DNA from: Clostridia bacterium
GTDB taxonomy: Bacteria; Bacillota; Clostridia; Lachnospirales; Lachnospiraceae
Length of the DNA: 64,000 nt
NCBI GenBank assembly: GCA_910574835.1
Contig: CAJTDE010000008.1
Span: 1-64,000, forward strand
Reading direction: 5' to 3'
Each line of letters begins with the position of its first letter. Positions within the stretch are counted from its first letter, which is position 1. The notes under the pieces are model-generated. The model had not been told where the DNA came from, ran no database searches, and saw only the letters and a list, made by a program, of their open reading frames with translations. Both the position numbers and the translations under genes were made by a program. Shown here piece by piece: positions 35,107 through 43,723 of this stretch.

Positions 35107-36501
35107 ATGACAAGAGAGCAATATGCGTCCCTTCCGCTTTCGGAGCTGAAAGAGATTGCGAAAGCGAGAGGCTTGAAGGGCACTTCTACTATGAAAAAAG
35201 GGGATCTGATTCAGCTGATGCTGGATAAAGATGAGGAAGGCAGCGCCCAGAAGAGCACGGAGAAGCAGGAACGGACGGAACGAACGGAAAAAACCGAGAG
35301 AACGGAGCGCCCGGAACGGACAGCAGAGAGGGCGCCGGCCGAACGTCCGGGAGTTCAGGATATGTCGCAGCTGGACAGCGGACAAGTTGCCAATGGAATT
35401 TTAGAGGTTTTGGCGGATGGCTACGGCTTTATCCGCAGCGCCAATTATCTTCCGGGAGAAAATGATATCTATATCAATCCGGCTATGATTCGGCGCTATA
35501 ATTTGAAAACAGGCGATATTCTTTGCGGTAATATCAAGGTGCGCAGCCAGACGGAGAAGTTTGCCGCGCTCTTGTATCTGAAAACAGTGAACGGATATCG
35601 GCCGGAGGAAGCGGCCAGAAGAAGAAACTTTGAGGATTTGACGCCTATTTTCCCAAATTCACGGATTCATCTGGAGCGTCCGGGGGGAAGTATGGCCATG
35701 CGTATTATGGATTTGATATCTCCCATCGGTAAGGGGCAGCGCGGTATGATCGTGTCTCCGCCGAAAGCAGGTAAGACGACTTTGCTGAAGGACGTAGCCA
35801 AATCAATTACAAAGAACCATCCGGAGATGCAGCTTTTGATTCTTCTGATTGATGAGCGTCCGGAGGAGGTTACGGATATCCGCGAAGCCATTGCGGGACC
35901 GAATGTGGAAGTAATCTACTCCACCTTTGACGAGCTTCCGGAGCATCACAAGCGGGTGTCGGAGATGGTAATTGAACGTGCAAAGCGTTTGGTGGAACAT
36001 AAAAAAGATGTTGTTATACTGCTGGACAGTATTACAAGACTGGCAAGAGCCTATAACCTGACCGTGCCCCCCAGCGGACGTACCTTATCCGGCGGTTTGG
36101 ACCCGGCAGCTCTGCATATGCCTAAGCGTTTCTTCGGCGCGGCCCGGAATATGCGCGAAGGCGGAAGCTTAACCATTTTGGCTACCGCTCTGGTAGAAAC
36201 CGGCAGCAAGATGGATGATGTAATCTACGAGGAGTTTAAAGGAACGGGCAACATGGAGCTGGTATTGAACCGTAAGCTTCAGGAAAAGCGTGTATTCCCG
36301 GCCGTGGACATCCCGAAATCAAGTACCAGACGAGAGGATCTTCTGCTTACGCCGGAAGAACTGGAGGCTATTGATACGGTCCGCAAGGGACTTAACGGGC
36401 TGAAGGCGGACGAGGCGGTGGAGAATATTCTGAATCTCTTTGCCCGCACACGATATAACAGCGAATTTGTGCAAACAGCCAAAAAGACAAAATTCATCTA
36501 A
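35107..36501 (+). CDS. rho: Transcription termination factor Rho
   Basis: An RNA-dependent ATPase hexamer that ends transcription. The N-terminal Rho-N SAP-like region ([20 protein letters not shown]) is followed by a Glu/Arg/Thr-rich low-complexity insert (about residues 46-78, built of RTE/KTE repeats), then the RNA-binding cold-shock-like domain and the ATPase with Walker [12 protein letters not shown] (217-227) and the [15 protein letters not shown] box. Length (464) exceeds the shortest Rho proteins because of the insert. AGGAGG precedes ATG. First gene of the rho-rpmE-DUF1385-prmC-prfA block. Confidence 0.97.
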   Translation: MTREQYASLPLSELKEIAKARGLKGTSTMKKGDLIQLMLDKDEEGSAQKSTEKQERTERTEKTERTERPERTAERAPAERPGVQDMSQLDSGQVANGILEVLADGYGFIRSANYLPGENDIYINPAMIRRYNLKTGDILCGNIKVRSQTEKFAALLYLKTVNGYRPEEAARRRNFEDLTPIFPNSRIHLERPGGSMAMRIMDLISPIGKGQRGMIVSPPKAGKTTLLKDVAKSITKNHPEMQLLILLIDERPEEVTDIREAIAGPNVEVIYSTFDELPEHHKRVSEMVIERAKRLVEHKKDVVILLDSITRLARAYNLTVPPSGRTLSGGLDPAALHMPKRFFGAARNMREGGSLTILATALVETGSKMDDVIYEEFKGTGNMELVLNRKLQEKRVFPAVDIPKSSTRREDLLLTPEELEAIDTVRKGLNGLKADEAVENILNLFARTRYNSEFVQTAKKTKFI

Positions 36502-36507
36502 AAATGC

Positions 36508-36536
36508 TTGAAATGCCTATTTTTTTATGATATAAT
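36508..36536 (+). promoter_or_regulatory. Promoter of rpmE
   Basis: TTGAAA (36508-36513), a 17-base spacer and TATAAT (36531-36536), only a few bases after the rho stop. Confidence 0.75.
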
Positions 36537-36537
36537 T

Positions 36538-36674
36538 TATAAGCTGTCTGTATGGACAGGGAACTGTAGGGACTTGCAGGGATAGCTCAGGGAAGCTTGC
36601 TGTGGAAATATCGGAGCAGCATTGACTGAGAATGGAAGAGCGAAGTTCACAAATATGAAGAAGAGGTGAAAATC
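36538..36674 (+). promoter_or_regulatory. Candidate L31 leader RNA
   Basis: About 130 untranslated bases separate the promoter and ATG, with a GCTGTCTGTATGGACAGGGA-type stem-loop at 36542-36561 and several G-rich segments. Ribosomal protein L31 leaders are known in Firmicutes; I infer autoregulation from length and position only. Confidence 0.4.
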
Positions 36675-36878
36675 ATGAAGGAAGGAATCCATCCGTCTTA
36701 TTACCAGGCAACCGTAACCTGTAACTGCGGCAATACATTTGTGACAGGTTCCACAAAGAAAGATATTCATGTTGAAATCTGCTCCAAGTGTCACTCATTC
36801 TACACAGGACAGCAGAAGGCAGCGGCAGCCCGCGGACGTATTGATAAGTTCAATCGTAAATATGGTATCAACAAATAA
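36675..36878 (+). CDS. rpmE: 50S ribosomal protein L31
   Basis: A 67-residue L31 of the zinc-binding type, with Cys16, Cys18, Cys36 and Cys39 (CNC...CSKC) and the [11 protein letters not shown] opening. GAGGTG lies 6 bases before ATG 36675, which I use instead of the upstream GTG 36666. It lies between rho and DUF1385 as in many Clostridia. Confidence 0.96.
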   Translation: MKEGIHPSYYQATVTCNCGNTFVTGSTKKDIHVEICSKCHSFYTGQQKAAAARGRIDKFNRKYGINK

Positions 36879-36966
36879 GAATGTGTAAGTCAGGGGTGAG
36901 GTTGGAAAATCTCGCCCTGTTTTACTATCCGGATCTTATATGCGGATGGTATTACGGAGGAAGAAC

Positions 36967-38130
36967 ATGAAGAAAGTATGCAAATCTTCAGGTATCGGAG
37001 GGCAGGCCGTACTGGAAGGCATTATGATGAAAAATCAAGAGGTCTATTCCATTGGCGTGCGCAAACCGGACGGAGAGATTGAGGTAAATTTAAGTACCCA
37101 TGAAGGGATTGGAAATAAAAAGCTGAAAAAGGTACCGATTATCCGGGGAGTGATTAATTTTATAGATTCTCTGGTATTGGGTATGAAGTGCCTGACCTTT
37201 TCCGCCAGCTTTTATGACGAGGAGGAGGCACGGCCTTCCAAAACGGATGTTGTGCTGCAGAAGGTTTTTAAGGAGCGGGCGGAAAAAGTTGTAATGGGAG
37301 TAACCGTAGCCTTTTCGATTGTCATTGCGATAGCTATTTTTATGATATTACCCTACTATCTTGCAGATATTCTGCGTCAGTATATTGTATCCGATACGGT
37401 ACTGGCGGTTGTGGAGGGAGCAATCCGGCTTCTTTTGTTTATTAGCTATGTGCTTCTGATTTCCAGGATGAAGGATATACAGCGGGTATTTCAGTATCAC
37501 GGTGCGGAGCATAAATGTATTAATTGTATAGAGACAGGGCTGGAACTTAACGTTGAAAATGTTCGGAAAAGCTCGAAGCATCACAGACGCTGCGGAACAA
37601 GTTTTATGCTGATTGTTATGGTGATCAGTATTATATTCTTTATTTTTATTCGGGTGGATTCGCCGATTCTGCGAGTTGTCTACCGAGTAGCCCTTGTTCC
37701 TGTGATTGCAGGCGTATCTTATGAATTTATCCGGTTTGCAGGCAACACAAACAATCTGCTTATACGGATTTTGAGCATTCCGGGTATGTGGCTGCAGGCA
37801 CTGACTACAAAAGAACCGGATGATGATATGATAGAAGTGGCCATTGCGGCTGTGGAAGCAGTCTTTGACTGGCGGGCTTATCAGGGAAGAAGCGAGGAGA
37901 ATCCGCTGGAGGCAGAGGTTTTTGTAGAGGAAGAAGCAAAAGAGACGGAGGAACAGACACAAGAGGAGACGGCGAAAAAAGAGGAAGAGGCAGAGGCACC
38001 TGCCTTGGAAAAGGAGCCGGAACAGACAAAAGAGCCGGCAGAAGATAATGAATCAGCCGAAGAAGCCGCTTCTGATAAAGAGGCGGATGAGCTGCAGGAT
38101 ATTGAAGATATTCTGGAGGCAAAGGAATGA
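36967..38130 (+). CDS. DUF1385 family membrane protein
   Basis: A 387-residue protein with SSGIGGQAVLEGIMMKN at the N-terminus, several transmembrane segments (about residues 95-125, 140-165, 205-240) and HGAEHKCINCIETG, the Cys/His core of DUF1385 (QueT-like or SLC-like role unknown). The last 80-90 residues are an unusually long Glu/Lys/Ala-rich tail (EEEAKETEEQTQEETAKKEE). It overlaps prmC by four bases (ATGA). Confidence 0.9.
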   Translation: MKKVCKSSGIGGQAVLEGIMMKNQEVYSIGVRKPDGEIEVNLSTHEGIGNKKLKKVPIIRGVINFIDSLVLGMKCLTFSASFYDEEEARPSKTDVVLQKVFKERAEKVVMGVTVAFSIVIAIAIFMILPYYLADILRQYIVSDTVLAVVEGAIRLLLFISYVLLISRMKDIQRVFQYHGAEHKCINCIETGLELNVENVRKSSKHHRRCGTSFMLIVMVISIIFFIFIRVDSPILRVVYRVALVPVIAGVSYEFIRFAGNTNNLLIRILSIPGMWLQALTTKEPDDDMIEVAIAAVEAVFDWRAYQGRSEENPLEAEVFVEEEAKETEEQTQEETAKKEEEAEAPALEKEPEQTKEPAEDNESAEEAASDKEADELQDIEDILEAKE

Positions 38131-38954
38131 CACTCTTGGAAGCCTGTTTATATGGAGAGAAAAGGCTTAAGGAGGCAGGCGTTCCGGAAGCAAAGCTCAA
38201 TGCATGGCTTCTCCTGGAATATGCGAGCGGATGTACCAGAAGCCACTATTTGGCCTATCAGGAGGAAGTGCTGCCGGCGGAAGCGGAGCGGCAGTTTTTA
38301 GAAGCGGCAGAGCGCCGGAGTAAGAGGGAACCGCTGCAGTATATTACCGGAATACAGGAGTTTATGGGACATTCTTTTTTGGTCAGCGATCAAGTATTGA
38401 TTCCGCGGCAGGATACGGAACTTCTGGTGGAGGAAGCGCTTATGTATCTAAAGCCGGGGATGAAGTTCCTGGATCTGTGTACCGGTTCGGGATGTATCCT
38501 GCTCAGTATATTGAAGGGGTGCCCGGGCGTTATTGGCGTAGGCTCGGATATCTCGGCAGGCGCCTTGAAGGTTGCGCAGAAGAACCAGGAGCGTTTGGAA
38601 CAGGAGGCGGTGCTGCTGCAAAGCGATCTGTTTGAGAAGATAGAAGGTTCCTTTGATCTGATTGTTTCCAATCCGCCTTATATCAGGAGCGGAGAGATTC
38701 CGAAGCTTATGGAAGAGGTACGTGATTTCGAGCCTGTAACCGCGCTTGACGGCCGTGAGGACGGCCTGTATTTTTATCGAAGGATTGCAGAAGAAAGCAG
38801 CGCTTACTTAAAGGCAGGCGGAAGGCTGTATTTGGAGATTGGATACGATCAGGGATCTTTGGTTTCGGAGCTTTTGGGAGAACAAGGATTTTGTGAGATA
38901 GAGGTAAAAAAGGATTTGGCCGGTCTGGACAGGGTAGTGAAAGGACGCAGGTAA
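38127..38954 (+). CDS. prmC: Peptide chain release factor N5-glutamine methyltransferase
   Basis: Methylates the Gln of the GGQ motif in release factors. The C-terminal SAM domain shows LDLCTGSGCILLSIL and VSNPPYIRSGEIP (NPPY), and the N-terminal helical domain contacts the release factor. Its target, prfA, is two genes on. The TAA stop lies in the first bases of element A copy 3 (GGTAAAG), so the element abuts or supplies the stop codon. Confidence 0.95.
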   Translation: MTLLEACLYGEKRLKEAGVPEAKLNAWLLLEYASGCTRSHYLAYQEEVLPAEAERQFLEAAERRSKREPLQYITGIQEFMGHSFLVSDQVLIPRQDTELLVEEALMYLKPGMKFLDLCTGSGCILLSILKGCPGVIGVGSDISAGALKVAQKNQERLEQEAVLLQSDLFEKIEGSFDLIVSNPPYIRSGEIPKLMEEVRDFEPVTALDGREDGLYFYRRIAEESSAYLKAGGRLYLEIGYDQGSLVSELLGEQGFCEIEVKKDLAGLDRVVKGRR

Positions 38955-39067
38955 AGTTGCAAAGGCGTACGAGAGGAACTTTCATGAGTGCTCTTTCGAA
39001 TAAAAGTTTCTCTCATTACAGGTGTGTCGAAGCAGCTTTACCCTTTAGTGCCGTCGCGCAGCGACTT
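38950..39067 (+). repeat. Element A, copy 3 (full), between prmC and prfA
   Basis: The outer stem GGTAAAGTTGC (38950-38960) pairs with GCAGCTTTACC (39032-39042); the inner stem GAGAGGAACTTTCAT (38971-38985) pairs with 39000-39014 over the loop GAGTGCTCTTTCGA; the tail hairpin GTCGC-GCA-GCGAC is at 39053-39065. Relative to copy 2, one outer-stem pair changes from C-G to T-A and its neighbour from T-A to T-G, preserving pairing. AGGAGG of prfA follows within 10 bases. Confidence 0.85.
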
Positions 39068-39084
39068 AAAATAGGAGGAACAGG

Positions 39085-40158
39085 ATGTTTGATAAATTAG
39101 AAGATCTGCTGTTACGATTTGAGGATGTGATGAATGAGCTGAATGAGCCGTCTGTGGTAAATGATCAGGAGCGGTTCCGGAGGCTTATGAAGGAGCAGAA
39201 CGATTTGCAGCCCATTGTAAATGCCTACACAGAATATAAAAAGTGTAAAGATACGGTAGAAGAGAGTCTCCAAATGCTGGAAGAGGAAAATGATGAGGAG
39301 ATGCGCGAGATGCTCAAAGAGGAGCTTGGCGGAGCAAAGGAGCGCATAGGTGAGCTGGAGCATGAGATGAAGATTCTTCTTCTCCCCAAGGACCCCAATG
39401 ACGACAAGAATGTAATTGTGGAGATACGCGCAGGCGCAGGAGGCGACGAAGCGGCTCTGTTTGCGGCAGAGATATATCGTATGTATGTGCACTATGCGGA
39501 AGGCCGCCGCTGGAAGGTTGAGGTAATGGAGGCTGACGAGATCGGCATAGGCGGAATGAAAAGCGTTACCTTCATGATCAATGGGCAGGGAGCTTACTCC
39601 GTGATGAAATACGAGTCCGGCGTACATCGTGTACAGCGCGTTCCGGAGACAGAGTCCGGCGGGCGGATTCATACCTCCACGATCACTGTGGCGGTGATGC
39701 CGGAGGCGGAAGAGGTGGATGTACAGATAGATGACAAGGACATCCGCATTGACGTTATGCGTGCGTCCGGAAACGGCGGCCAGTGTGTCAACACCACGGA
39801 CTCAGCAGTGCGTCTTACACACTATCCCACGGGTATTGTGGTATACAGCCAGACGGAAAAGTCCCAGCTTCAAAATAAAGCGAAGGCATTCGCCCTGCTT
39901 CGTGCAAAGCTCTATGATATTGAGTGTCAGAAGGCCCATGATGCGGAGGCGGAGGCGCGCAGAAGCCAGATAGGAACGGGAGATCGTTCCGAGAAAATCC
40001 GGACCTATAATTTTCCCCAGGGTCGTGTGACAGATCATCGCATCGGTTTGACCCTCTATAAGCTGGATAAGATTATGAATGGGGATATTCAGGAGATTAT
40101 AGATGCCTGCATAGCAGCCGATCAGGCAGCCAAGCTTTTAAAGATGAATGAAGAGTAG
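39085..40158 (+). CDS. prfA: Peptide chain release factor 1
   Basis: Recognises UAA and UAG. It has the GGQ catalytic motif (residues 231-233 in [18 protein letters not shown]), the [20 protein letters not shown] recognition region and a C-terminal [16 protein letters not shown]. Length 357 is normal. Its leader consists of element A copy 3. It overlaps the next frame only by open reading frame extension; the real acyltransferase start is downstream. Confidence 0.97.
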   Translation: MFDKLEDLLLRFEDVMNELNEPSVVNDQERFRRLMKEQNDLQPIVNAYTEYKKCKDTVEESLQMLEEENDEEMREMLKEELGGAKERIGELEHEMKILLLPKDPNDDKNVIVEIRAGAGGDEAALFAAEIYRMYVHYAEGRRWKVEVMEADEIGIGGMKSVTFMINGQGAYSVMKYESGVHRVQRVPETESGGRIHTSTITVAVMPEAEEVDVQIDDKDIRIDVMRASGNGGQCVNTTDSAVRLTHYPTGIVVYSQTEKSQLQNKAKAFALLRAKLYDIECQKAHDAEAEARRSQIGTGDRSEKIRTYNFPQGRVTDHRIGLTLYKLDKIMNGDIQEIIDACIAADQAAKLLKMNEE

Positions 40159-40222
40159 AAGAGAGATAAAAGAATCAATAAAAAGTGACAGCTACACGCA
40201 AAAAGAGAGAGCAGGGAATAGA

Positions 40223-41212
40223 ATGGCAGATACGCGCAGCCAGACCATTGATGCATTGAAGGGAATTGCCATCCTCATTGTGATGCTGGGGCATGTCTTA
40301 AGCTGGAATCATATGGAGGATGGTTATCTCTATGATGCGATTAAAGTAGTTCAAATGCCGCTGTTTATTCTGGTCAGCGGCTATTTGTGTGGAATCGGGA
40401 GGCCGGTGAGAACATGGGCCGATTACGGAAGGGTGCTGAAAAGGCGCGCCCTTGCCTACCTGGTTCCTTTCTTTTTTTGGATTATTTTACAGCATCCGTT
40501 GACGGCGGCTTCCCATATTGCAGAGACCTTATTTGCGCTGGATAAGGGATTGTGGTTTTTGATGACGCTCTTCCTTTTGAATGTGATGCTTTACACGGCG
40601 CAGCTTTTGGGAGCATTGGCAGGGTGCTGGGAGAGGCAGATATTTTGGCTGGTTTATCTGGGGCTGGCGGCCTTTGTGGTGCTGGAAACTCTTCTTGGAT
40701 GGGAATTTTTAAGTCCCGGCCTTACACGGCTGTACATTCCCTTTTATCTGACAGGATATCTGGCAGGGGTCCACAGAGAATGGCTGACAGGGATTTCAGG
40801 AGCTTTGAAGAACGCCGTATTCGGCGCTGCTCTGGCAGGCTTTCTTTATCTGGTGCTTGCCCGGGATTTGCAGGATGTGGGCAGTTTGCCGCTTCTGGGA
40901 CAGCAGATCTTGGCCTCTTTTTTGGGCTGCTATGTGATTGTGTATCTGGCTGCTCTGTGGAAAACGGGGAGAGAGAAGGAGTTTGCCGCCTGGCTTGGCG
41001 GATATACTTTGGAAATCTATGTGTTGCATTTTCACTTTGCCACAATTCTCAATCAGGGAGAGACTTATGAGCTTTATTCATGGCAGGGAGCCGTATTTGT
41101 ATTGGCTTCTTTCGCAGCTATGAGCCTCATTACGGCAGGAATTATTGCGGTTACAAAGAAGATTCCTTTGCTGGACTTTCTTCTATACGGGAAACTTTCA
41201 CGAAAAAAATAG
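40223..41212 (+). CDS. Acyltransferase family 3 protein (copy 3)
   Basis: A 329-residue PF01757 membrane protein: QTIDALKGIAILIVMLGHVL, QMPLFILVSGYLCG and the C-terminal YTLEIYVLHFHFATI. About ten membrane helices. ATG 40223 is used because the conserved motif begins there. It opens the second polysaccharide segment, after the housekeeping block, and is followed 24 bases later by an MBOAT gene. Confidence 0.87.
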   Translation: MADTRSQTIDALKGIAILIVMLGHVLSWNHMEDGYLYDAIKVVQMPLFILVSGYLCGIGRPVRTWADYGRVLKRRALAYLVPFFFWIILQHPLTAASHIAETLFALDKGLWFLMTLFLLNVMLYTAQLLGALAGCWERQIFWLVYLGLAAFVVLETLLGWEFLSPGLTRLYIPFYLTGYLAGVHREWLTGISGALKNAVFGAALAGFLYLVLARDLQDVGSLPLLGQQILASFLGCYVIVYLAALWKTGREKEFAAWLGGYTLEIYVLHFHFATILNQGETYELYSWQGAVFVLASFAAMSLITAGIIAVTKKIPLLDFLLYGKLSRKK

Positions 41213-41236
41213 CCGGAACTTTATTCGGAGGATAGG

Positions 41237-42592
41237 ATGGGATTTACGTCACTCGGATTTTTTTGCTTTTTTCCAATTATATATCTTTTATATTTAGCGG
41301 TACCCTCTAAGCTGAGAGTATTATGGCTTCTTATAGCCAGCTATGGCTTTTGTATCAGCTTTGGGGTGAGTTATGCGCTGATTCTTTTGCTGTCCACCCT
41401 TGCAACCTGGCTGGCTGCAATTGCAGTGGAAAAGTGCGGAAGCTATGCGTATGGCAGGTGGATCATAGGAGCTGTAGTTCTCTTCCATGTGCTTCTGTTA
41501 TGCTTTTTTAAATATGGCAGCCGAAATCCTGTGCTTCCGGTAGGGATATCCTTTTATACTTTTCAGGCGATAGGTTATTTGCTGGATGTAGCCCGCGGCA
41601 CGGTGAGGGCGGAGCGCAATGTGATTCGCTTTGGCATGTTCCAGGCATTTTTCCCTAAGCTGGTTCAGGGGCCTATTGAGCGGTCCGACAGCCTTCTTTG
41701 CCAGATCCGCAGCTTGGACAAGAAAAAACTTCTTGATGAGAGCCGTATACGGGAAGGTTCTTTGCTTTTGCTATGGGGCTTGTTTCAGAAGCTGATGGTA
41801 GCGGATCGAATTGCGATTCCGGTGAATGCGGTCTATGGACAGTTTGGAGCTTTTGGCGGCGTGGAAATTCTGTTTGTTACATTGCTGTACGCGTTTCAGA
41901 TCTATTGTGATTTTTCGGGATATACCTGTATGGCCAGGGGAATTGCAAAGCTCTGCGGAATTGAGCTTATGGAAAACTTTCGTCGGCCGTATCTGTCGCT
42001 CTCTGTCCGTGAATTTTGGCGCAGGTGGCATATTTCTTTAAGTACCTGGCTTCGCGATTATATCTATATCTCCCTGGGCGGAAACCGAAAGGGGCGTTGG
42101 CGAAAATATGTGAATATTATGCTGACCTTTCTAATCAGCGGCATTTGGCATGGAACAGGCTTTCATTTTCTCCTCTGGGGTTGTATGCACGGCGCAATCC
42201 AGATTTTGGAAACTCTTTGGCAGAGGGCGCCAAAGGCCATCCGCTGGCTTTTGACCTTTGGATTTGTGGATTTATCCTGGATGGTATTTCGGGTAAATTC
42301 TCTGGGGGATTTGAAAGGGATGCTTTGGATTGCGGTTACAGATTTCCGGCTTCGAGATCCGGCGGGTATGGAGCTTGGAGGATTGGAATGGCTGCTTTTG
42401 CTCTTGGGCATTTTACTGGTAGCAGGAAAAGACGTCTTGAATGAGAAGGGGATTGGTATTCAGGGATGGCTGCAAAAAAGAAACTGGATGATACGGGCCT
42501 TGGTTTATACGGCCTTGCTCTCAGGTATTGTGATATTTGGCGTGTATGGAGGAGCTTATGATACCAGCGGCTTTTTGTATACGCAGTTTTGA
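41237..42592 (+). CDS. MBOAT family O-acyltransferase (copy 2)
   Basis: A 451-residue AlgI/DltB-type protein with FPKLVQGPIERSDSLL, YCDFSGYTCMARGIAKL, FWRRWHISLSTWLRDYIYI and the active-site SGIWHGTGFHFLLWGCMHG. It ends SGFLYTQF, as copy 1 ends SGFLYAQF. The SGNH-like partner follows directly. It differs enough from copy 1 (26254) to be a separate acylation system rather than a recent duplication. Confidence 0.92.
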   Translation: MGFTSLGFFCFFPIIYLLYLAVPSKLRVLWLLIASYGFCISFGVSYALILLLSTLATWLAAIAVEKCGSYAYGRWIIGAVVLFHVLLLCFFKYGSRNPVLPVGISFYTFQAIGYLLDVARGTVRAERNVIRFGMFQAFFPKLVQGPIERSDSLLCQIRSLDKKKLLDESRIREGSLLLLWGLFQKLMVADRIAIPVNAVYGQFGAFGGVEILFVTLLYAFQIYCDFSGYTCMARGIAKLCGIELMENFRRPYLSLSVREFWRRWHISLSTWLRDYIYISLGGNRKGRWRKYVNIMLTFLISGIWHGTGFHFLLWGCMHGAIQILETLWQRAPKAIRWLLTFGFVDLSWMVFRVNSLGDLKGMLWIAVTDFRLRDPAGMELGGLEWLLLLLGILLVAGKDVLNEKGIGIQGWLQKRNWMIRALVYTALLSGIVIFGVYGGAYDTSGFLYTQF

Positions 42593-42612
42593 TAAAAGAA
42601 AGGAATTTCAAA

Positions 42613-43683
42613 ATGAAATTAAAGAGGTTTCCCTGGGGGATAAGATGGATAGGGATGTGCATTTTCGTGCTCCTGCTGTCTGCTTTTCTCATACGGAGCT
42701 GCAACTATCTGCTTTTGGATGACAGTCAGAGCTATACAAGGCTTACCATGCATGAGCTGTATGAGACAGAGGAGCCAATCCGGACGCTTTTCCTTGGGAG
42801 TTCCCACTGTTTTCGGGCCTATGATCCGGAGCTTTTTACACAATTAACAGGAAAAACCGCATTTAATCTGGGTTCCTCCGCCCAAAATTACGATACCTCT
42901 TATTATATTCTTCGAGAGGTGATAAAGAAGCATCCTCTGGAGACGGTTTATCTGGATATGCACTATAAGTTCTTGTTTGTGGACAGAGAAGGGCGGGATT
43001 TGGTGCAGGCGAATATCATTTCAGATTATATGCGCCCCTCTTTGAATAAGCTGGAATTTCTGACACAGACCTCGGAGCTAAAGCAGTTTACCAATCGTTT
43101 TCTGCCGTTTCGCAGGAATTGGCAAAGGCTGTCAGATCTCTCTTATCTGCGGCAGGTATGGGAGAAAAAACAGACAAAGGCATATCGGGAATATGAGCCG
43201 GTGGTGCTGGAGCAGGAATATTATGCGGGGAAGGGTTTTGTTTTCTCCAATGAAAAGCTGGACGCAGAGTCCATTACCTGGTGGGATCGCTTTACGCCGG
43301 TAGAAGAGGATATGGACAGTGACGTAACCTATACCCTCTCTTATATAGAAAAAATCGTAGAGCTTTGCAGGCAGGAAAATATCCGTCTTGTTTTTGTGAC
43401 GGCGCCAAGCTTTGATCAGTATCTTGAGACAATAGGTCCCTATGATTTGGCATATAATTATATTGAAGCAATGGCGAAGAGCTGTGAAGTTCCGTATTAT
43501 GATTTTAATTTGTGTAAAAAGGAGTATTTGGAACTGAATGAGGACAGCTTTCTTGACGTGGATCATCTGAACGGAGAGGGAGCAAAAAAGCTTACAACTT
43601 TGCTGGCAAAGCTTGATTTGGGAGAGGTGAACATTGACGAATATTTCAACCCATGTTATGATGAAAAGAGTGCTGGCAGGTAA
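42613..43683 (+). CDS. SGNH/DltD-like partner of MBOAT (copy 2)
   Basis: A 356-residue protein with an N-terminal membrane helix and an extracellular SGNH-like domain: TLFLGSSHCFRAYDP (block I), NLGSSAQNYDTSYY, and DVDHLNGEGAKKL near the C-terminus with the Asp-x-x-His pair. ATG 42613 follows AGAAAGGA; the longer TTG form overlaps the MBOAT stop. It is expected to act with the preceding MBOAT on the exported polymer. Confidence 0.83.
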   Translation: MKLKRFPWGIRWIGMCIFVLLLSAFLIRSCNYLLLDDSQSYTRLTMHELYETEEPIRTLFLGSSHCFRAYDPELFTQLTGKTAFNLGSSAQNYDTSYYILREVIKKHPLETVYLDMHYKFLFVDREGRDLVQANIISDYMRPSLNKLEFLTQTSELKQFTNRFLPFRRNWQRLSDLSYLRQVWEKKQTKAYREYEPVVLEQEYYAGKGFVFSNEKLDAESITWWDRFTPVEEDMDSDVTYTLSYIEKIVELCRQENIRLVFVTAPSFDQYLETIGPYDLAYNYIEAMAKSCEVPYYDFNLCKKEYLELNEDSFLDVDHLNGEGAKKLTTLLAKLDLGEVNIDEYFNPCYDEKSAGR

Positions 43684-43723
43684 AAAATGGGTTATATAAA
43701 AATCATAGGAAGAATATAAAAAT

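Noticed and set aside
30968-39067. Element A as rho-independent terminator
   Set aside because: Neither stem is followed by a T tract, and the element sits next to the ribosome binding site of the following gene, not after an operon end.
30968-39067. Element A as insertion sequence or MITE with target duplications
   Set aside because: I found no open frame, and no clear short direct repeats flank the copies; mobility is possible but unsupported.
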